Shown here in pieces: positions 35,090 through 44,785 of a stretch of DNA of 64,000 nucleotides (positions are counted from its first letter, which is position 1; the number at the start of each line of letters is the position of its first letter). Made by a program: the position numbers and the translations under genes. The DNA is taken from NCBI GenBank assembly GCA_016711045.1, contig JADJTT010000001.1, positions 372,001-436,000 of the forward strand, written 5' to 3'. Source of the DNA: Saprospirales bacterium. Its GTDB lineage: Bacteria > Bacteroidota > Bacteroidia > Chitinophagales > Saprospiraceae. The notes under the pieces were generated by a model. The model had not been told where the DNA came from. It saw nothing but the letters and a program-made list of their open reading frames with translations, and did no database searches.

Positions 35090-36325
35090 CTATATGGGTT
35101 CTCCATTCAAGATGACCTGATCGACCCAATCGCTGCCGAACGCATATGGTAGAAAGGCCACAGATGGCACCTGCCGGGTAATGAGCAGGTCTGCACGCTT
35201 GCCTGCCGCTATACTGCCGCATTCCTTCTCGAGTTCCAGGGCATACGCCCCGTTGAGCGTAGCTGCATTAATGGCCTCCTCCGGAGTCATGCGCAATTTG
35301 ATGCAGGCCAGGGATAAAACCAGCGGCATGGACCCCGAAGGAGAGGAGCCCGGGTTATAATCGGTTGCCAGGGCTACCGCCACCCCTTCCTCAATTAACT
35401 TCCGGGCCGGCGGGTAATGATCGTTCAGAAAAAACGGAGCGGATGGCAACAGGGTTGCTATTGTTTTACCTCCTTTCAGATGGGGAAAATCTTCCTCTCC
35501 TACCACTTCCAGATGATCTACGGAGAGGGCGCTGTGTTTGACAGCTGTCGAGATGCCACCCATGACATTGAACTGATTCACATGCACCTTGGGTTTCAGC
35601 CCATAGCGAGCCCCGGCTTCAAGGATCGTATCCATCTCCTCTACCGTAAACGCCACTTTTTCGCAGAAAACGTCGATATAGTCGGCCAGCCCTTCGCCGG
35701 CAATCCGGGGAATCATTTCCCGAACCAACAGGTCCACATATTCCTCTCTTCGCGCCCGGTATTCCATCGGAATGGTATGGGCGCCGAGGAAAGTAGCTTT
35801 CACCGGCGCACTGGAAACTTCCTTCAACCAGCGGGCCACGCGCAACATCTTCAGCTCCGAATCAAGGCTCAGCCCGTATCCGCTCTTTACCTCGATAGCG
35901 CCTGTGCCCATGCCTTGTACTTCCAGCAACCGCCTGTAGGCCTGCTCCCGCAATTGCGTTTCAGGCGTTTCCCGCAGCAATTTAGCCGAATTCAAAATAC
36001 CTCCCCCTCTGCGGGCAATTTCCTCGTAACTCAACCCCTTGATGCGATCTGCAAATTCTCCTTCCCTGCTTCCGGCAAAAATGAGATGCGTATGAGAATC
36101 TACCCAACAAGGGAGCACTAATTTTCCATGGGCGTCGATCTCCTTGTCGGCGCGATCCGGCGCTTCCGAAGAAGGGCCGAATGAAGCGATACGTCCGTTT
36201 TCTATCAGGACATACCCATCCTCCAAAACGGGCAGCTCTCCCTGGGTTTTCCCCCGGAGCAATGCGCGTGGTTCAACCTCACACTGGATGAGTTGTTGGG
36301 CATTTCGAATGAGTAGCGTAGACAT
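35090..36325 (-). CDS. hutI: Imidazolonepropionase
   Basis: 411 residues. HutI opens imidazolone-5-propionate to N-formimidoyl-L-glutamate, the third step of histidine degradation, in the cytoplasm. The amidohydrolase zinc ligands His78 and His80 (VDSHTHLIFAG) are present, with KVHVNQFN and ATDYNPGSSPS for the other metal and substrate residues. Length is normal. No other hut gene lies in the window. The region upstream (36326-36553) shows nothing recognisable. Confidence 0.96.
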   Translation of the reverse strand: MSTLLIRNAQQLIQCEVEPRALLRGKTQGELPVLEDGYVLIENGRIASFGPSSEAPDRADKEIDAHGKLVLPCWVDSHTHLIFAGSREGEFADRIKGLSYEEIARRGGGILNSAKLLRETPETQLREQAYRRLLEVQGMGTGAIEVKSGYGLSLDSELKMLRVARWLKEVSSAPVKATFLGAHTIPMEYRARREEYVDLLVREMIPRIAGEGLADYIDVFCEKVAFTVEEMDTILEAGARYGLKPKVHVNQFNVMGGISTAVKHSALSVDHLEVVGEEDFPHLKGGKTIATLLPSAPFFLNDHYPPARKLIEEGVAVALATDYNPGSSPSGSMPLVLSLACIKLRMTPEEAINAATLNGAYALELEKECGSIAAGKRADLLITRQVPSVAFLPYAFGSDWVDQVILNGEPI

Positions 36326-36553
36326 GATCAGCGAGGTACTATAGGTCTTTGAATGGCAGCGAAGGTACTAAAGAGCGGGCAATCAGACGCTTTTCCTTCA
36401 CCCTGTTTCGCCAAGTATGGTACATTTTTCCTACCTTGCACCCTTCAATATTGATTTTGAATCTATCAGCAAAAAAATCACTAACCCGAAGGTCTTCCAA
36501 GCCTGGAATCCCTTTTTATCCTAATTTTTTCTTCATCACACGCAATCATACCC

Positions 36554-37552
36554 ATGGCACGCTTACACGCAGCAATCACAGGGATCAATGGCTATGTTCC
36601 CGACTACGTCCTGACAAATAAGGAGCTGGAACAGATGGTCGACACCAACGACGAATGGATTGTGACCCGCACGGGCATAAAAGAACGCCGGATATTGAAA
36701 ATTCCGGAAACAGGCTCCTCGTTTCTGGGCGTAAAAGCAGTGGAAGGGCTTTTAAAAAAGACCCACACCGATCCGTCTGAAGTGGATCTGGTCATCTGCG
36801 CTACCGCTACCCCGGATATGATGTTTCCGGACACAGCCAATATCATAGCCGACAAACTGAATATCCGGAATGCCTTCACCTTCGACCTCCATGCCGCCTG
36901 TTCTGGGTTCTTGTTTGCCCTCACCACAGGCGCCAAATACGTCGAATCGGGGTTGTACAAAAAAGTGGTCATTGTCGGCGCCGATAAAATGTCCTCTATC
37001 GTAGATTATACCGACCGGGCTACCTGTATCCTTTTTGGAGATGGCGCCGGCGCCGCATTACTGGAACCTACGGAAGATTCGCTGGGAGTCATAGACTCCC
37101 TGTTGAAGAGCGATGGCGTAGGCAGTAAATATCTCTACCAAAGGGGGGGAGGCTCTTTTCATCCTGCCACCCATGAAACGGTCGACAACAAGGAGCATTT
37201 TATTTACCAGGACGGCAAGCCCGTCTTTAAATCCGCTATCGAGGGAATGGCCGACGTCGTGACCAAAGTAATTGCCCGCAATAACCTGGCGGCAGATGAC
37301 GTCGCCTGGGTCGTACCTCATCAGGCAAATCTCCGCATCATTGAGCAGGTAGCCCGCTTTGCCGAATTCCCTATGGAGCGCGTCATGGTCAATATCCACA
37401 AGTATGGCAACACCACTACCGCCACTATTCCGCTGTGTCTGTGGGAATACGAAAATCAGTTGAAAAAAGGAGATAATCTCATTCTGACGGCATTTGGAGG
37501 CGGATTCACCTGGGGCGCTATTTTTGTAAAATGGGCTTATGATCCACAGTAA
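36554..37552 (+). CDS. fabH: Beta-ketoacyl-ACP synthase III
   Basis: 332 residues. FabH condenses acetyl- (or branched) CoA with malonyl-ACP to start fatty-acid synthesis. The catalytic triad is visible: Cys116 in LHAACSGF, His256 in VPHQANLR and Asn286 in KYGNTTTA. It starts a plus-strand run with efp, accB and accC; accB and accC supply its malonyl-CoA. Bacteroidota commonly have several FabH paralogues, so this may be one of them. Confidence 0.96.
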   Translation: MARLHAAITGINGYVPDYVLTNKELEQMVDTNDEWIVTRTGIKERRILKIPETGSSFLGVKAVEGLLKKTHTDPSEVDLVICATATPDMMFPDTANIIADKLNIRNAFTFDLHAACSGFLFALTTGAKYVESGLYKKVVIVGADKMSSIVDYTDRATCILFGDGAGAALLEPTEDSLGVIDSLLKSDGVGSKYLYQRGGGSFHPATHETVDNKEHFIYQDGKPVFKSAIEGMADVVTKVIARNNLAADDVAWVVPHQANLRIIEQVARFAEFPMERVMVNIHKYGNTTTATIPLCLWEYENQLKKGDNLILTAFGGGFTWGAIFVKWAYDPQ

Positions 37553-37584
37553 GCACAGGCAGGAGTGTATTCATACCTTTTTCC

Positions 37585-37592
37585 TATCTTTG
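37585..37592 (+). promoter_or_regulatory. -7 box (TATCTTTG) upstream of efp
   Basis: A perfect TAnnTTTG match followed by C, 40 bp before the efp ATG. It suggests that efp-accB-accC has its own promoter inside the fabH run. Confidence 0.55.
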
Positions 37593-37631
37593 CACCGCAT
37601 TTTTTAACCAGCTTAAACTCAGCTATCAACT

Positions 37632-38198
37632 ATGGCTTCGACGTCAGAAATCAAAAATGGCCTGTGCATTGAATACAACAACGACATCTGGACAGTTGTC
37701 GAGTTCCAACACGTAAAACCGGGCAAAGGAAATGCATTTGTCCGCACAAAATTAAAAAGCCTTACCCACGGTAGAGTGGTGGAGAACACCTTCCCAGCCG
37801 GCCACAAAATTGATGTGGTACGCGTAGAACGCCGCAATTTTCAATTCCTATATAAGGATGATATGGGCTACCACTTCATGAATAATGAAACTTTTGAGCA
37901 AATTACTTTTGAAGAAAAACTGATCGACGCACCCCAATTTCTGCAGGAAGGTGCGCTGTGCGAAGTCCTGTTCCACGCGGAAAAGGAAATCCCGCTTCAA
38001 TTGGAAATGCCCCAAAATATCGTGGTGACAGTGACCTATACGGAGCCAGGTATGAAAGGCGACACCGCCACCAATACGCTGAAACCAGCTACCATTGAAA
38101 CAGGCACGGAAGTACGGGTTCCTCTCTTCGTCAACACCGGGGAGAAGATTCGCGTGGATACGCGCACAGGCGAATATATCGAACGCGTAAAGGAATAG
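37632..38198 (+). CDS. efp: Elongation factor P
   Basis: 188 residues, three-domain tRNA-shaped protein that rescues ribosomes stalled on polyproline stretches. The tip loop HVKPGKGNAFV holds Lys32, the residue modified by EpmA-type enzymes in some bacteria; whether it is modified here is unknown. The domain II/III regions YTEPGMKGDTATN and VPLFVNTGEKIRVDT are typical. It lies 37 bp before accB, a gene order seen widely in bacteria. Confidence 0.98.
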   Translation: MASTSEIKNGLCIEYNNDIWTVVEFQHVKPGKGNAFVRTKLKSLTHGRVVENTFPAGHKIDVVRVERRNFQFLYKDDMGYHFMNNETFEQITFEEKLIDAPQFLQEGALCEVLFHAEKEIPLQLEMPQNIVVTVTYTEPGMKGDTATNTLKPATIETGTEVRVPLFVNTGEKIRVDTRTGEYIERVKE

Positions 38199-38234
38199 AA
38201 CGCCCGATCCTCCCTATCTATAAAACTCACGGTT

Positions 38235-38759
38235 ATGAATTTCAAAGAGATCCAGGAAATCATCAAGCTCATCCAAAAATCCAACCTGACCGAATTCAAA
38301 CTAAAGGATGGAGAATTCGAGCTGTCTATTCGGACTGAAAAATACCAAAGCGGCAAAACGACTCAATTTGTAGCGCCTTCCACACAACCTATGCTGCACA
38401 TGCAGCCGGCTGCTGCGCCTGTCAGTACTCCTGCCCAGGCTGCCTCGCCCGCTTCAAGTCCTGCAAAGGAACCACAGGCTACGCTCGCTTCGGAAAGCTC
38501 CGACGATTCCAGCGAATACCTTCCCGTTCGCTCGCCCATGGTTGGCACATTCTATCGTTCACCTTCTCCCGACAAAGGCCCTTACATCAAAGTTGGAGAT
38601 GTCATCGAGAAAGGCGATGTGGTCTGCATTGTAGAAGCGATGAAACTTTTCAATGAAATTGAATCCGAACATGGCGGGCGGATCGTCAAAGTGATGATCG
38701 AAGATGCCCAACCAGTCGAATACGACCAGGTGCTGTTTCTGATTGATCCCAAAGGTTAA
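38235..38759 (+). CDS. accB: Biotin carboxyl carrier protein of acetyl-CoA carboxylase
   Basis: 174 residues. The C-terminal biotinyl domain has the biotin-attachment motif EAMKLFNEI with Lys137. The N-terminal about 35 residues (MNFKEIQEIIKLIQKSNLTE) bind biotin carboxylase, and an Ala/Pro/Ser linker spans about 45-95. The carrier shuttles CO2 between AccC and the carboxyltransferase for malonyl-CoA. accC starts 5 bp after the stop. Confidence 0.98.
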   Translation: MNFKEIQEIIKLIQKSNLTEFKLKDGEFELSIRTEKYQSGKTTQFVAPSTQPMLHMQPAAAPVSTPAQAASPASSPAKEPQATLASESSDDSSEYLPVRSPMVGTFYRSPSPDKGPYIKVGDVIEKGDVVCIVEAMKLFNEIESEHGGRIVKVMIEDAQPVEYDQVLFLIDPKG

Positions 38760-38764
38760 TACCT

Positions 38765-40117
38765 ATGTTTAACAAAATTCTCATAGCTAACCGCGGCGAG
38801 ATTGCGTTGCGCATCATTCGCACTTGCCGCGAAATGGGCATCAAAACGGTGGCCATATACTCTACGGCAGACCGGGAAAGCCTCCATGTGCGGTTTGCCG
38901 ATGAAGCAGTTTGTATTGGTCCGCCAGCCTCGGCCGAGTCTTACCTGAGTGTACCCCGGATCATGGCGGCTGCAGAGATCACAAACGCAGATGCCATTCA
39001 CCCCGGTTATGGCTTTCTCGCCGAAAATGCCGATTTTGCCGAAGTGTGCGCCGAATACGGCATCAAGTTCATAGGCCCCACACCCTCCCAGATCCGAAAG
39101 ATGGGGGATAAGATCACGGCTAAAGAAACCATGGTCAAAGCAGGTGTGCCCTGTATCCCAGGATCCGACGGCCTGATCAAAGATATCAAGCACGGTAAAA
39201 AGGTCGCTAAAGATATCGGGTATCCCGTCATCCTCAAAGCTACCGCAGGCGGTGGAGGGAAAGGCATGCGCGTGGTTTGGGAAGAAAAAGAATTCGAAAA
39301 AGCCTGGGACACCGCCCGCAAAGAAGCCAAAGCTTCCTTTGGAAACGATGGCATCTACGTGGAGAAATTTATCGAAGAGCCCCGGCATATCGAAATCCAA
39401 ATCGCCGGCGATCAGGAAGGTCGCGTTTGCCACCTGTCCGAACGGGAATGCTCCATCCAACGGCGCCACCAAAAATTGCTGGAGGAAAGCCCATCCCCCT
39501 TTATGACCCCTGAATTGCGCGAGAAAATGGGAGCGGCTGCCATCAAAGCCGGCGAATCGATCCACTACGAAGGCGTCGGTACCGTCGAATTCCTGGTCGA
39601 CAAACACCGCAATTTCTATTTCATGGAAATGAATACCCGGATACAGGTCGAACATTGTGTCACCGAAGAAGTAATCGATTTTGACCTTATTAAAGAACAG
39701 ATCAAAATCGCCGCAGGTATTCCTATCTCGGGGAAAAATTACCTTCCAACCATGCACGCCATCGAATGCCGGATAAATGCGGAAGACCCCTACAACGACT
39801 TTCGCCCCAGCCCCGGCAAGATCACCTCTTTCCATAGCGCTAAAGGCCATGGCGTACGGGTCGACACACATGTATATGCCGGCTATGTCGTGCCGCCCTA
39901 CTACGACTCCATGATAGCCAAACTCATTTGCCGCGCCCAAACCCGCGAGGAGTGTATCGCTAAAATGGAACGCGCCCTGGATGAATTTATCGTCGAAGGG
40001 ATCAAGACGACTGTACCCTTTCACAAAAAATTGATGCGCGACGAAAATTTCCGAAGCGGAAATTTTCATACCGGTTTCCTCAATAACTTCACCATGGAAC
40101 CGGATAACAACCAATAA
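38765..40117 (+). CDS. accC: Biotin carboxylase subunit of acetyl-CoA carboxylase
   Basis: 450 residues with the ATP-grasp fold. It carboxylates biotin on AccB with bicarbonate and ATP. The N-terminus MFNKILIANRGEIALRI, the glycine-rich loop KATAGGGGKGMR, the HIEIQIAGD and EMNTRIQVEH catalytic stretches are all intact. It follows accB by 5 bp. The 28-bp hairpin at 40123-40197 follows, then the ABC exporter gene. Confidence 0.98.
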   Translation: MFNKILIANRGEIALRIIRTCREMGIKTVAIYSTADRESLHVRFADEAVCIGPPASAESYLSVPRIMAAAEITNADAIHPGYGFLAENADFAEVCAEYGIKFIGPTPSQIRKMGDKITAKETMVKAGVPCIPGSDGLIKDIKHGKKVAKDIGYPVILKATAGGGGKGMRVVWEEKEFEKAWDTARKEAKASFGNDGIYVEKFIEEPRHIEIQIAGDQEGRVCHLSERECSIQRRHQKLLEESPSPFMTPELREKMGAAAIKAGESIHYEGVGTVEFLVDKHRNFYFMEMNTRIQVEHCVTEEVIDFDLIKEQIKIAAGIPISGKNYLPTMHAIECRINAEDPYNDFRPSPGKITSFHSAKGHGVRVDTHVYAGYVVPPYYDSMIAKLICRAQTREECIAKMERALDEFIVEGIKTTVPFHKKLMRDENFRSGNFHTGFLNNFTMEPDNNQ

Positions 40118-40122
40118 AAGTG

Positions 40123-40197
40123 TGCAGTGTTCAGTTTTCAGTGTGCAGTGCGATCCAGGCCAAACTGAACACTGCACACTGAAAACTGAACACTGCA
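40123..40197. repeat. 28-bp inverted repeat (TGCAGTGTTCAG type) before the ABC exporter gene
   Basis: Perfect arms 40123-40150 and 40170-40197 with a 19-nt spacer. The arms are built from overlapping copies of CAGTGTTCAG and CAGTGTGCAG. The right arm ends 3 nt before the ATG at 40201, so the hairpin would cover the ribosome-entry region of the ABC exporter mRNA. It has no T tract. Confidence 0.85.
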
Positions 40198-40200
40198 AAC

Positions 40201-42024
40201 ATGTCCCATTACTTCCGTATCCTCCGCTTCGCCCTACCTTACCGTCGAAAAATTTTCCTTTCGGCCTTTTTCAATATTCTAACGGTATTTTTTTCCCTGG
40301 GGTCTATTACTATTCTAATCCCCGTACTGAAGATCCTCTTTCAAAATACCACTCCTGTGCAAGCCCCCCTTCCTTATCAGGGGATCATCAACCTCAAACC
40401 CTACCTGGAAAGCCACCTGAATTTCTCTATCAGCCAGTGGTTGGAACTGTATGGCCCCCAACACGTACTCCTGGCCATTTTGGGCGTAGCTACATCCTTC
40501 TTCCTACTGAAAAATACGTCCCGGTATCTCGGATCCGTCTCGCTCACCTATATAAAGAACGCGGTAGAAAGGGATCTGCGCAATGCCATCCACGAAAAAA
40601 TTCTCGACCTCCCGCCTTCCTTTTTTACCGAAAAACGCAAGGGCGACCTTATCGCCAGACTCACCACCGATGTACTGGAAATCCAATGGGCGCTGCTGAG
40701 TTCTATCCAGCGAATGATCCAGGATCCGCTCATGATCTTGTCTACCCTGGCATTGCTCATCATCCTGAGCCCGAAGCTCACCCTTTTCGTGACCATCCTC
40801 ATTCCCATTACCGGATTCGTTATCACTACGGTGGGTAATTCACTCAAACGCCCCTCCGCCAAAGCCAAAATCGAGTCGGGCAAGTTGCTGGCTCATGTCG
40901 AAGAACACATCGGCGGACTCCCGATCATCCAATCGTACGTAGCAGAAGAACGTATCCAACGGTCCTTCGAACATACCAACCAACGCCATTTTACCTTTAT
41001 GAACCAAACCCTCTTTCGGCGGGAGCTCTCTTCCCCGATCAGCGAAGTGCTGGGGTCGCTGGTGATCATCGCCATTGTTTGGTTCGGCAGCAACCTCATA
41101 ATCAACAATAACTCCCTGCAACCGGAAATATTCATCACCTATATCGTCCTGTTCTACCAGATCATCAACCCCGCCAAGTCCATCTCTACCGCCATTTATG
41201 ATATAAAACGCGGAGAAGCGTCGGCCGAACGAATACTTTCTGTGCTGGATACGCCCAACCCGCTGGCCGATATTCCCGATGCACGCCCTAAACAAAGTTT
41301 CGATCACTCCATTTCCTTCAAAAACGTCTCTTTCCGATACCAGGAAAAATGGGTGCTGCAAGAAATAGACCTTACCATTGAAAAAGGAAAGACCATTGCA
41401 CTGGTCGGACAATCCGGGAGCGGAAAAACAACCTTAGCCAATCTGGTTAACCGATTCTATGATGTCGTAGAAGGCGCCATTGAGTTGGATGGCATAAATG
41501 TCCGCCAAATTCGAATCAAGGACCTGCGCAAGCTCATTGGCTATATCTCTCAAGATCCTGTCCTGTTCAACGACTCTATCCGCAACAACCTGCTGCTGGG
41601 CAGTGAATTTGCCAACGAAGAAGAACTGGTCGAAGCCGCCAAAATTGCGAACGCTCATGATTTTATCATGGCAACCGAAAACGGGTATGACACCCTCATC
41701 GGCGATCGGGGTATGAAACTCAGCGGTGGGCAACGGCAGCGATTGACCATTGCCAGGGCTGTATTGAAAAATCCCCCCATACTTGTACTCGACGAAGCCA
41801 CTTCTTCGCTCGATTCCGAATCGGAAAAACTTGTGCAGGATGCCCTGGAAAAAGTCATGGCCAATCGAACCTCCATTGTGATCGCCCACCGTCTTTCCAC
41901 CATTCAACACGCCGACGAAATTGTCGTCTTGCGAGAAGGTCGTATCCTTGAACACGGCGATCATCAAAGCCTGCTAAAAAGCGGCGGAGAATATCAAAAG
42001 CTTGTGGAACTGCAAGCTTTCTAA
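40201..42024 (+). CDS. ABC transporter ATP-binding/permease protein (MsbA-like exporter)
   Basis: 607-residue half-transporter. Six membrane helices fill about residues 15-325. The nucleotide-binding domain (about 345-605) has Walker A GQSGSGKTT, signature LSGGQRQRL, Walker B ILVLDEATSSLD and the switch His in IAHRLSTI. Homodimers of this type flip lipids, often lipid A core, from the inner membrane. The substrate is inferred from the family. The start MSHYFRILRFALPYRRK is natural, but a strong hairpin lies directly before it. Confidence 0.92.
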   Translation: MSHYFRILRFALPYRRKIFLSAFFNILTVFFSLGSITILIPVLKILFQNTTPVQAPLPYQGIINLKPYLESHLNFSISQWLELYGPQHVLLAILGVATSFFLLKNTSRYLGSVSLTYIKNAVERDLRNAIHEKILDLPPSFFTEKRKGDLIARLTTDVLEIQWALLSSIQRMIQDPLMILSTLALLIILSPKLTLFVTILIPITGFVITTVGNSLKRPSAKAKIESGKLLAHVEEHIGGLPIIQSYVAEERIQRSFEHTNQRHFTFMNQTLFRRELSSPISEVLGSLVIIAIVWFGSNLIINNNSLQPEIFITYIVLFYQIINPAKSISTAIYDIKRGEASAERILSVLDTPNPLADIPDARPKQSFDHSISFKNVSFRYQEKWVLQEIDLTIEKGKTIALVGQSGSGKTTLANLVNRFYDVVEGAIELDGINVRQIRIKDLRKLIGYISQDPVLFNDSIRNNLLLGSEFANEEELVEAAKIANAHDFIMATENGYDTLIGDRGMKLSGGQRQRLTIARAVLKNPPILVLDEATSSLDSESEKLVQDALEKVMANRTSIVIAHRLSTIQHADEIVVLREGRILEHGDHQSLLKSGGEYQKLVELQAF

Positions 42025-42101
42025 CATCATTGGGAAGAACCGGCAACTCCATGGCTATTGTAGGAGTCGGCGGAATAGCTTACATTTATTTTCTAAACTT
42101 C

Positions 42102-43241
42102 ATGCTCATGAAATCTTTTTTCCGCATCCTTTTTTTCTTTGTCCTCACTACCGCTTGGGCACAAGCCCAGATCACCATAACATCAGCCTACTTTCCCGCA
42201 GCGAATGATACGCTCAAAACCGCAACCGACAACATGCCTGACGGCATTGATATCGGAAACCCCGGTGGGCCGCAAACCTGGAACTTTACCTCCCTGCAGG
42301 CCCCTTTCATCACGAATACCACCTTTCTCGATGCCTCTACCGGGGGCGCGTTCAGTAGCTTTCTCAATGCCGAGTTGATGGTGGAACTTCCCGGTAGCAA
42401 TGAAGCTTATTACAACCTTACCGCCAATAAACTGGAATACATGGGGTACTATGGCAACGACCCCATTGGTCTGGGAATCAACCTGGTAGTGCGCTATTCG
42501 CCCCCGCTTATCGAGCGAAGAGCGCCTCTCAACTACCAGAATGCCTACGAAACCACCTCCAATCTGCTGCTGCCTTTCTCCGCAGATGATATCCCGGGGG
42601 GCTTTCTCGATAGCCTGCCAATCACTCCCGATTCCTTCCGCCTCCGGATAAATATCGTGCGTACGGAAGAAGTCGATGCGTTTGGTACCCTGCAGATCCC
42701 GGGCGCGTTTTATGACGTGTTGCGCATGAAACGCATCGATGTCAACCAAACCAGGCTGGATGCCAAATTGCCGTTCATCAACTGGACCGATATCACCGAT
42801 CTGGTGCCCAGCAACCCGTTCCTTGGCGAAATAACCACCAAATCTTATTTCTACTTCTCCAACATGGCCAAAGAGCCCATCGCGGTCGTCTCTGTTGACC
42901 CCACCACCGACGATCCTACCCGGGTGGAGTTTAAAGTCGTTGATGAAACCATAAACTCAAGCCTCTCCCTTTCCAATCAACAAGCCAGTCTCTATGCGTT
43001 CCCCAACCCTTCCTACGGAGAGGTGCGCTTTGATTTTCAAAACCTGGCCACCGGCAACTACGAGATCAAGATCTACAACATCCTGGGTATGGAAGTATGG
43101 CAAAAGGAATTCTGGGTCTCCGGAAGTAAATCGATCAAGGTCAACCTCGATCAATTGCGCAAAGGCACCTACCTGTACAGTCTGGTCAATTCAAGAGGAA
43201 AAACCCTGGCCACTAAACGATTGATGATCGTCCGACCCTAA
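42102..43241 (+). CDS. Secreted protein with T9SS type A sorting domain
   Basis: 379 residues. Signal peptide (MKSFFRILFFFVLTTAWAQAQ) from the ATG at 42102 or 42108. The frame upstream of 42102 contains no better start. The body (about 25-300) is a beta-rich region of unknown fold. The last 75 residues are a type A sorting domain (YAFPNPSYGEVRFDF, YEIKIYNILGMEVW, KGTYLYSLVNSRGKTL). No enzymatic domain is recognised. A terminator follows. Confidence 0.88.
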   Translation: MLMKSFFRILFFFVLTTAWAQAQITITSAYFPAANDTLKTATDNMPDGIDIGNPGGPQTWNFTSLQAPFITNTTFLDASTGGAFSSFLNAELMVELPGSNEAYYNLTANKLEYMGYYGNDPIGLGINLVVRYSPPLIERRAPLNYQNAYETTSNLLLPFSADDIPGGFLDSLPITPDSFRLRINIVRTEEVDAFGTLQIPGAFYDVLRMKRIDVNQTRLDAKLPFINWTDITDLVPSNPFLGEITTKSYFYFSNMAKEPIAVVSVDPTTDDPTRVEFKVVDETINSSLSLSNQQASLYAFPNPSYGEVRFDFQNLATGNYEIKIYNILGMEVWQKEFWVSGSKSIKVNLDQLRKGTYLYSLVNSRGKTLATKRLMIVRP

Positions 43242-43253
43242 AAAAGAAGAAAT

Positions 43254-43291
43254 AAAAGCGGTGCGTAGCCTCCTGGCCACGCACCGCTTTT
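43254..43291 (+). terminator. Terminator of the type A cargo gene
   Basis: 17-bp stem with one mismatch (43254-43270 with 43275-43291), GCGGTGCGT core, followed by T5. Confidence 0.85.
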
Positions 43292-43402
43292 TTATTTATA
43301 ACAGACAAAGTCTTAAAAAAAGGTTAATCCTGACCGTTTCCTGCATCCATTGTTAGAATGGCCCGTCTCTGAGGAAGATTTTAACCATCAAAATTTTCTA
43401 AA

Positions 43403-43978
43403 ATGAAACGATCCCTTCTTATCGCAGCCCTGATGGGCGCCTTCCTGACACTGGCACAAGCCCAATCGGATGAAACCTTATTTAACAAAAGTGGACTGGG
43501 GCTGACAGGCGCCTGGGGTGGTTGGACTACCGGCATTGCCGGATTCAGCGATCATCCGGCACTTACCAAGGGCGGATTCGGCGGACTGGAATTTGGCAAA
43601 AATCTTTTCGTTGGATGGGCCGGCTACAAAACACTCAATCGGGTGCCCTTTGCTTCTGAGCACGTAAGCCAGTTTGGCTTTGACTATGGAGGACTTATGC
43701 TGGGTTATGCCCCCGGAGCGAAAAATGCCATCCATCCGCAATTTGGTATACTACTCGGCGGTGGAGAAGCCCGGGTAGAAGACGTCGGTACCGATGCCGT
43801 CTGGGTTATTCAACCTTCTCTGGGAGTGGAGTTCAATGTATTTCGCTGGTTCCGTATCGGTGTAGAAGGCGGTTATAACTATGTCTCCAACTCCGACATC
43901 CCCGATTATGCCGACCAGGATCTGTCTAATTTTTACGGACAGTTACGGTTGAAATTCGGCTGGTCATGGGGTAGGTAG
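43403..43978 (+). CDS. Small outer-membrane beta-barrel-like protein
   Basis: 191 residues. Signal peptide MKRSLLIAALMGAFLTLAQA, then a Gly/aromatic-rich sequence of alternating strands (GGWTTGIAGF, FGFDYGGLMLGY, WFRIGVEGGYNYV) that ends LRLKFGWSW, consistent with a small barrel. I do not recognise a family. The 3' end overlaps the convergent TetR gene by 15 bp. Confidence 0.7.
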   Translation: MKRSLLIAALMGAFLTLAQAQSDETLFNKSGLGLTGAWGGWTTGIAGFSDHPALTKGGFGGLEFGKNLFVGWAGYKTLNRVPFASEHVSQFGFDYGGLMLGYAPGAKNAIHPQFGILLGGGEARVEDVGTDAVWVIQPSLGVEFNVFRWFRIGVEGGYNYVSNSDIPDYADQDLSNFYGQLRLKFGWSWGR

Positions 43979-44656
43979 TCTTCCCTCGATCAACCCAAAG
44001 GCAAAAAAACGAAGGAGGTCAATTAATTGGCTTCCTTCGTCCTTTTCTGCTTTTACTTCGGTCAAAGAGGGCAGATGCTTGGCAAAATACAAGTGGTGGC
44101 TGGCCATTTCGAGCAGGTTACTGGCTAATGACCGCGGATAGGGAAAATCTGGCCGGATTTCCTGAATGAATTGGGCGATCTGCCTGCTCAATGCCTTGAA
44201 AGACAGGAAAAAACCATCCCGGTTTTCTTTATCTACATCCTTGATGTGATACGCCTTGGTCACTTCCGAAACTACAATCCGGTGCAGTGCTTCTGAATTC
44301 ACAAATTCGACGGAGGGTTCCGCCTGCGTACTGTCGATAATGGTCTGCAATGCAATTTCCAGCTTCTCCCGTGGATCCGTGATATTCATCGTCCGAAACT
44401 CGATCCGGAAGCGCATCCACTCCCAATACCAGGAAGCGAGGTATACCAACAGCAAGTGCTTGTTCTCAAAATACCGATAGATAGAAGCTTCGGTTGAACC
44501 AATTTGCTCGGCCAGTTTTTTAAACGTAAAAGACTCGAAGCCAATCTCATCGATCAACAGAATGCCTTGCTCTATTATCTGTTTGCCCAACCTGGTGTCT
44601 TGCGGATCTCTCAAATAGAGCTTTTCATTGAGCTTCACCTGGATACTTACCGCCAT
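43964..44656 (-). CDS. TetR/AcrR family transcriptional regulator
   Basis: 230 residues. The N-terminal helix-turn-helix (about 25-70) is typical: GKQIIEQGILLIDEIGFESFTFKKLAEQIGSTEASIYRYFENKHLL. The C-terminal ligand/dimer domain is helical and not diagnostic. It would repress nearby or distant efflux or lipid genes until ligand binds. Its target is unknown; the upstream region (44657-44785) shows no clear operator. It overlaps the convergent gene by 15 bp at the 3' end. Confidence 0.9.
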   Translation of the reverse strand: MAVSIQVKLNEKLYLRDPQDTRLGKQIIEQGILLIDEIGFESFTFKKLAEQIGSTEASIYRYFENKHLLLVYLASWYWEWMRFRIEFRTMNITDPREKLEIALQTIIDSTQAEPSVEFVNSEALHRIVVSEVTKAYHIKDVDKENRDGFFLSFKALSRQIAQFIQEIRPDFPYPRSLASNLLEMASHHLYFAKHLPSLTEVKAEKDEGSQLIDLLRFFAFGLIEGRLPTP

Positions 44657-44712
44657 GCTTTTCTTTTTTCAAATATACGTTCTATGGATTCAACCATGGT
44701 GTTCCTGTCATA

Positions 44713-44746
44713 AAAAAACTGGGGAGTATCCAACGGACCTCCCCAG
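44713..44746 (-). terminator. Terminator of the ECF sigma gene
   Basis: 8-bp stem CTGGGGAG/CTCCCCAG (44719-44726 with 44739-44746) followed on the minus strand by a T7 tract (A run 44713-44719 on the plus strand). Confidence 0.7.
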
Positions 44747-44785
44747 CGATACATCCCATTTGAATAGAGAACTCAAAATTTTTGG

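Noticed and set aside
38756..40198. 480-codon minus-strand frame over accC
   Set aside because: It lies fully antisense to the intact accC and its N-terminus is only the CAGTGTTCAG repeat. It reflects codon bias on the opposite strand.
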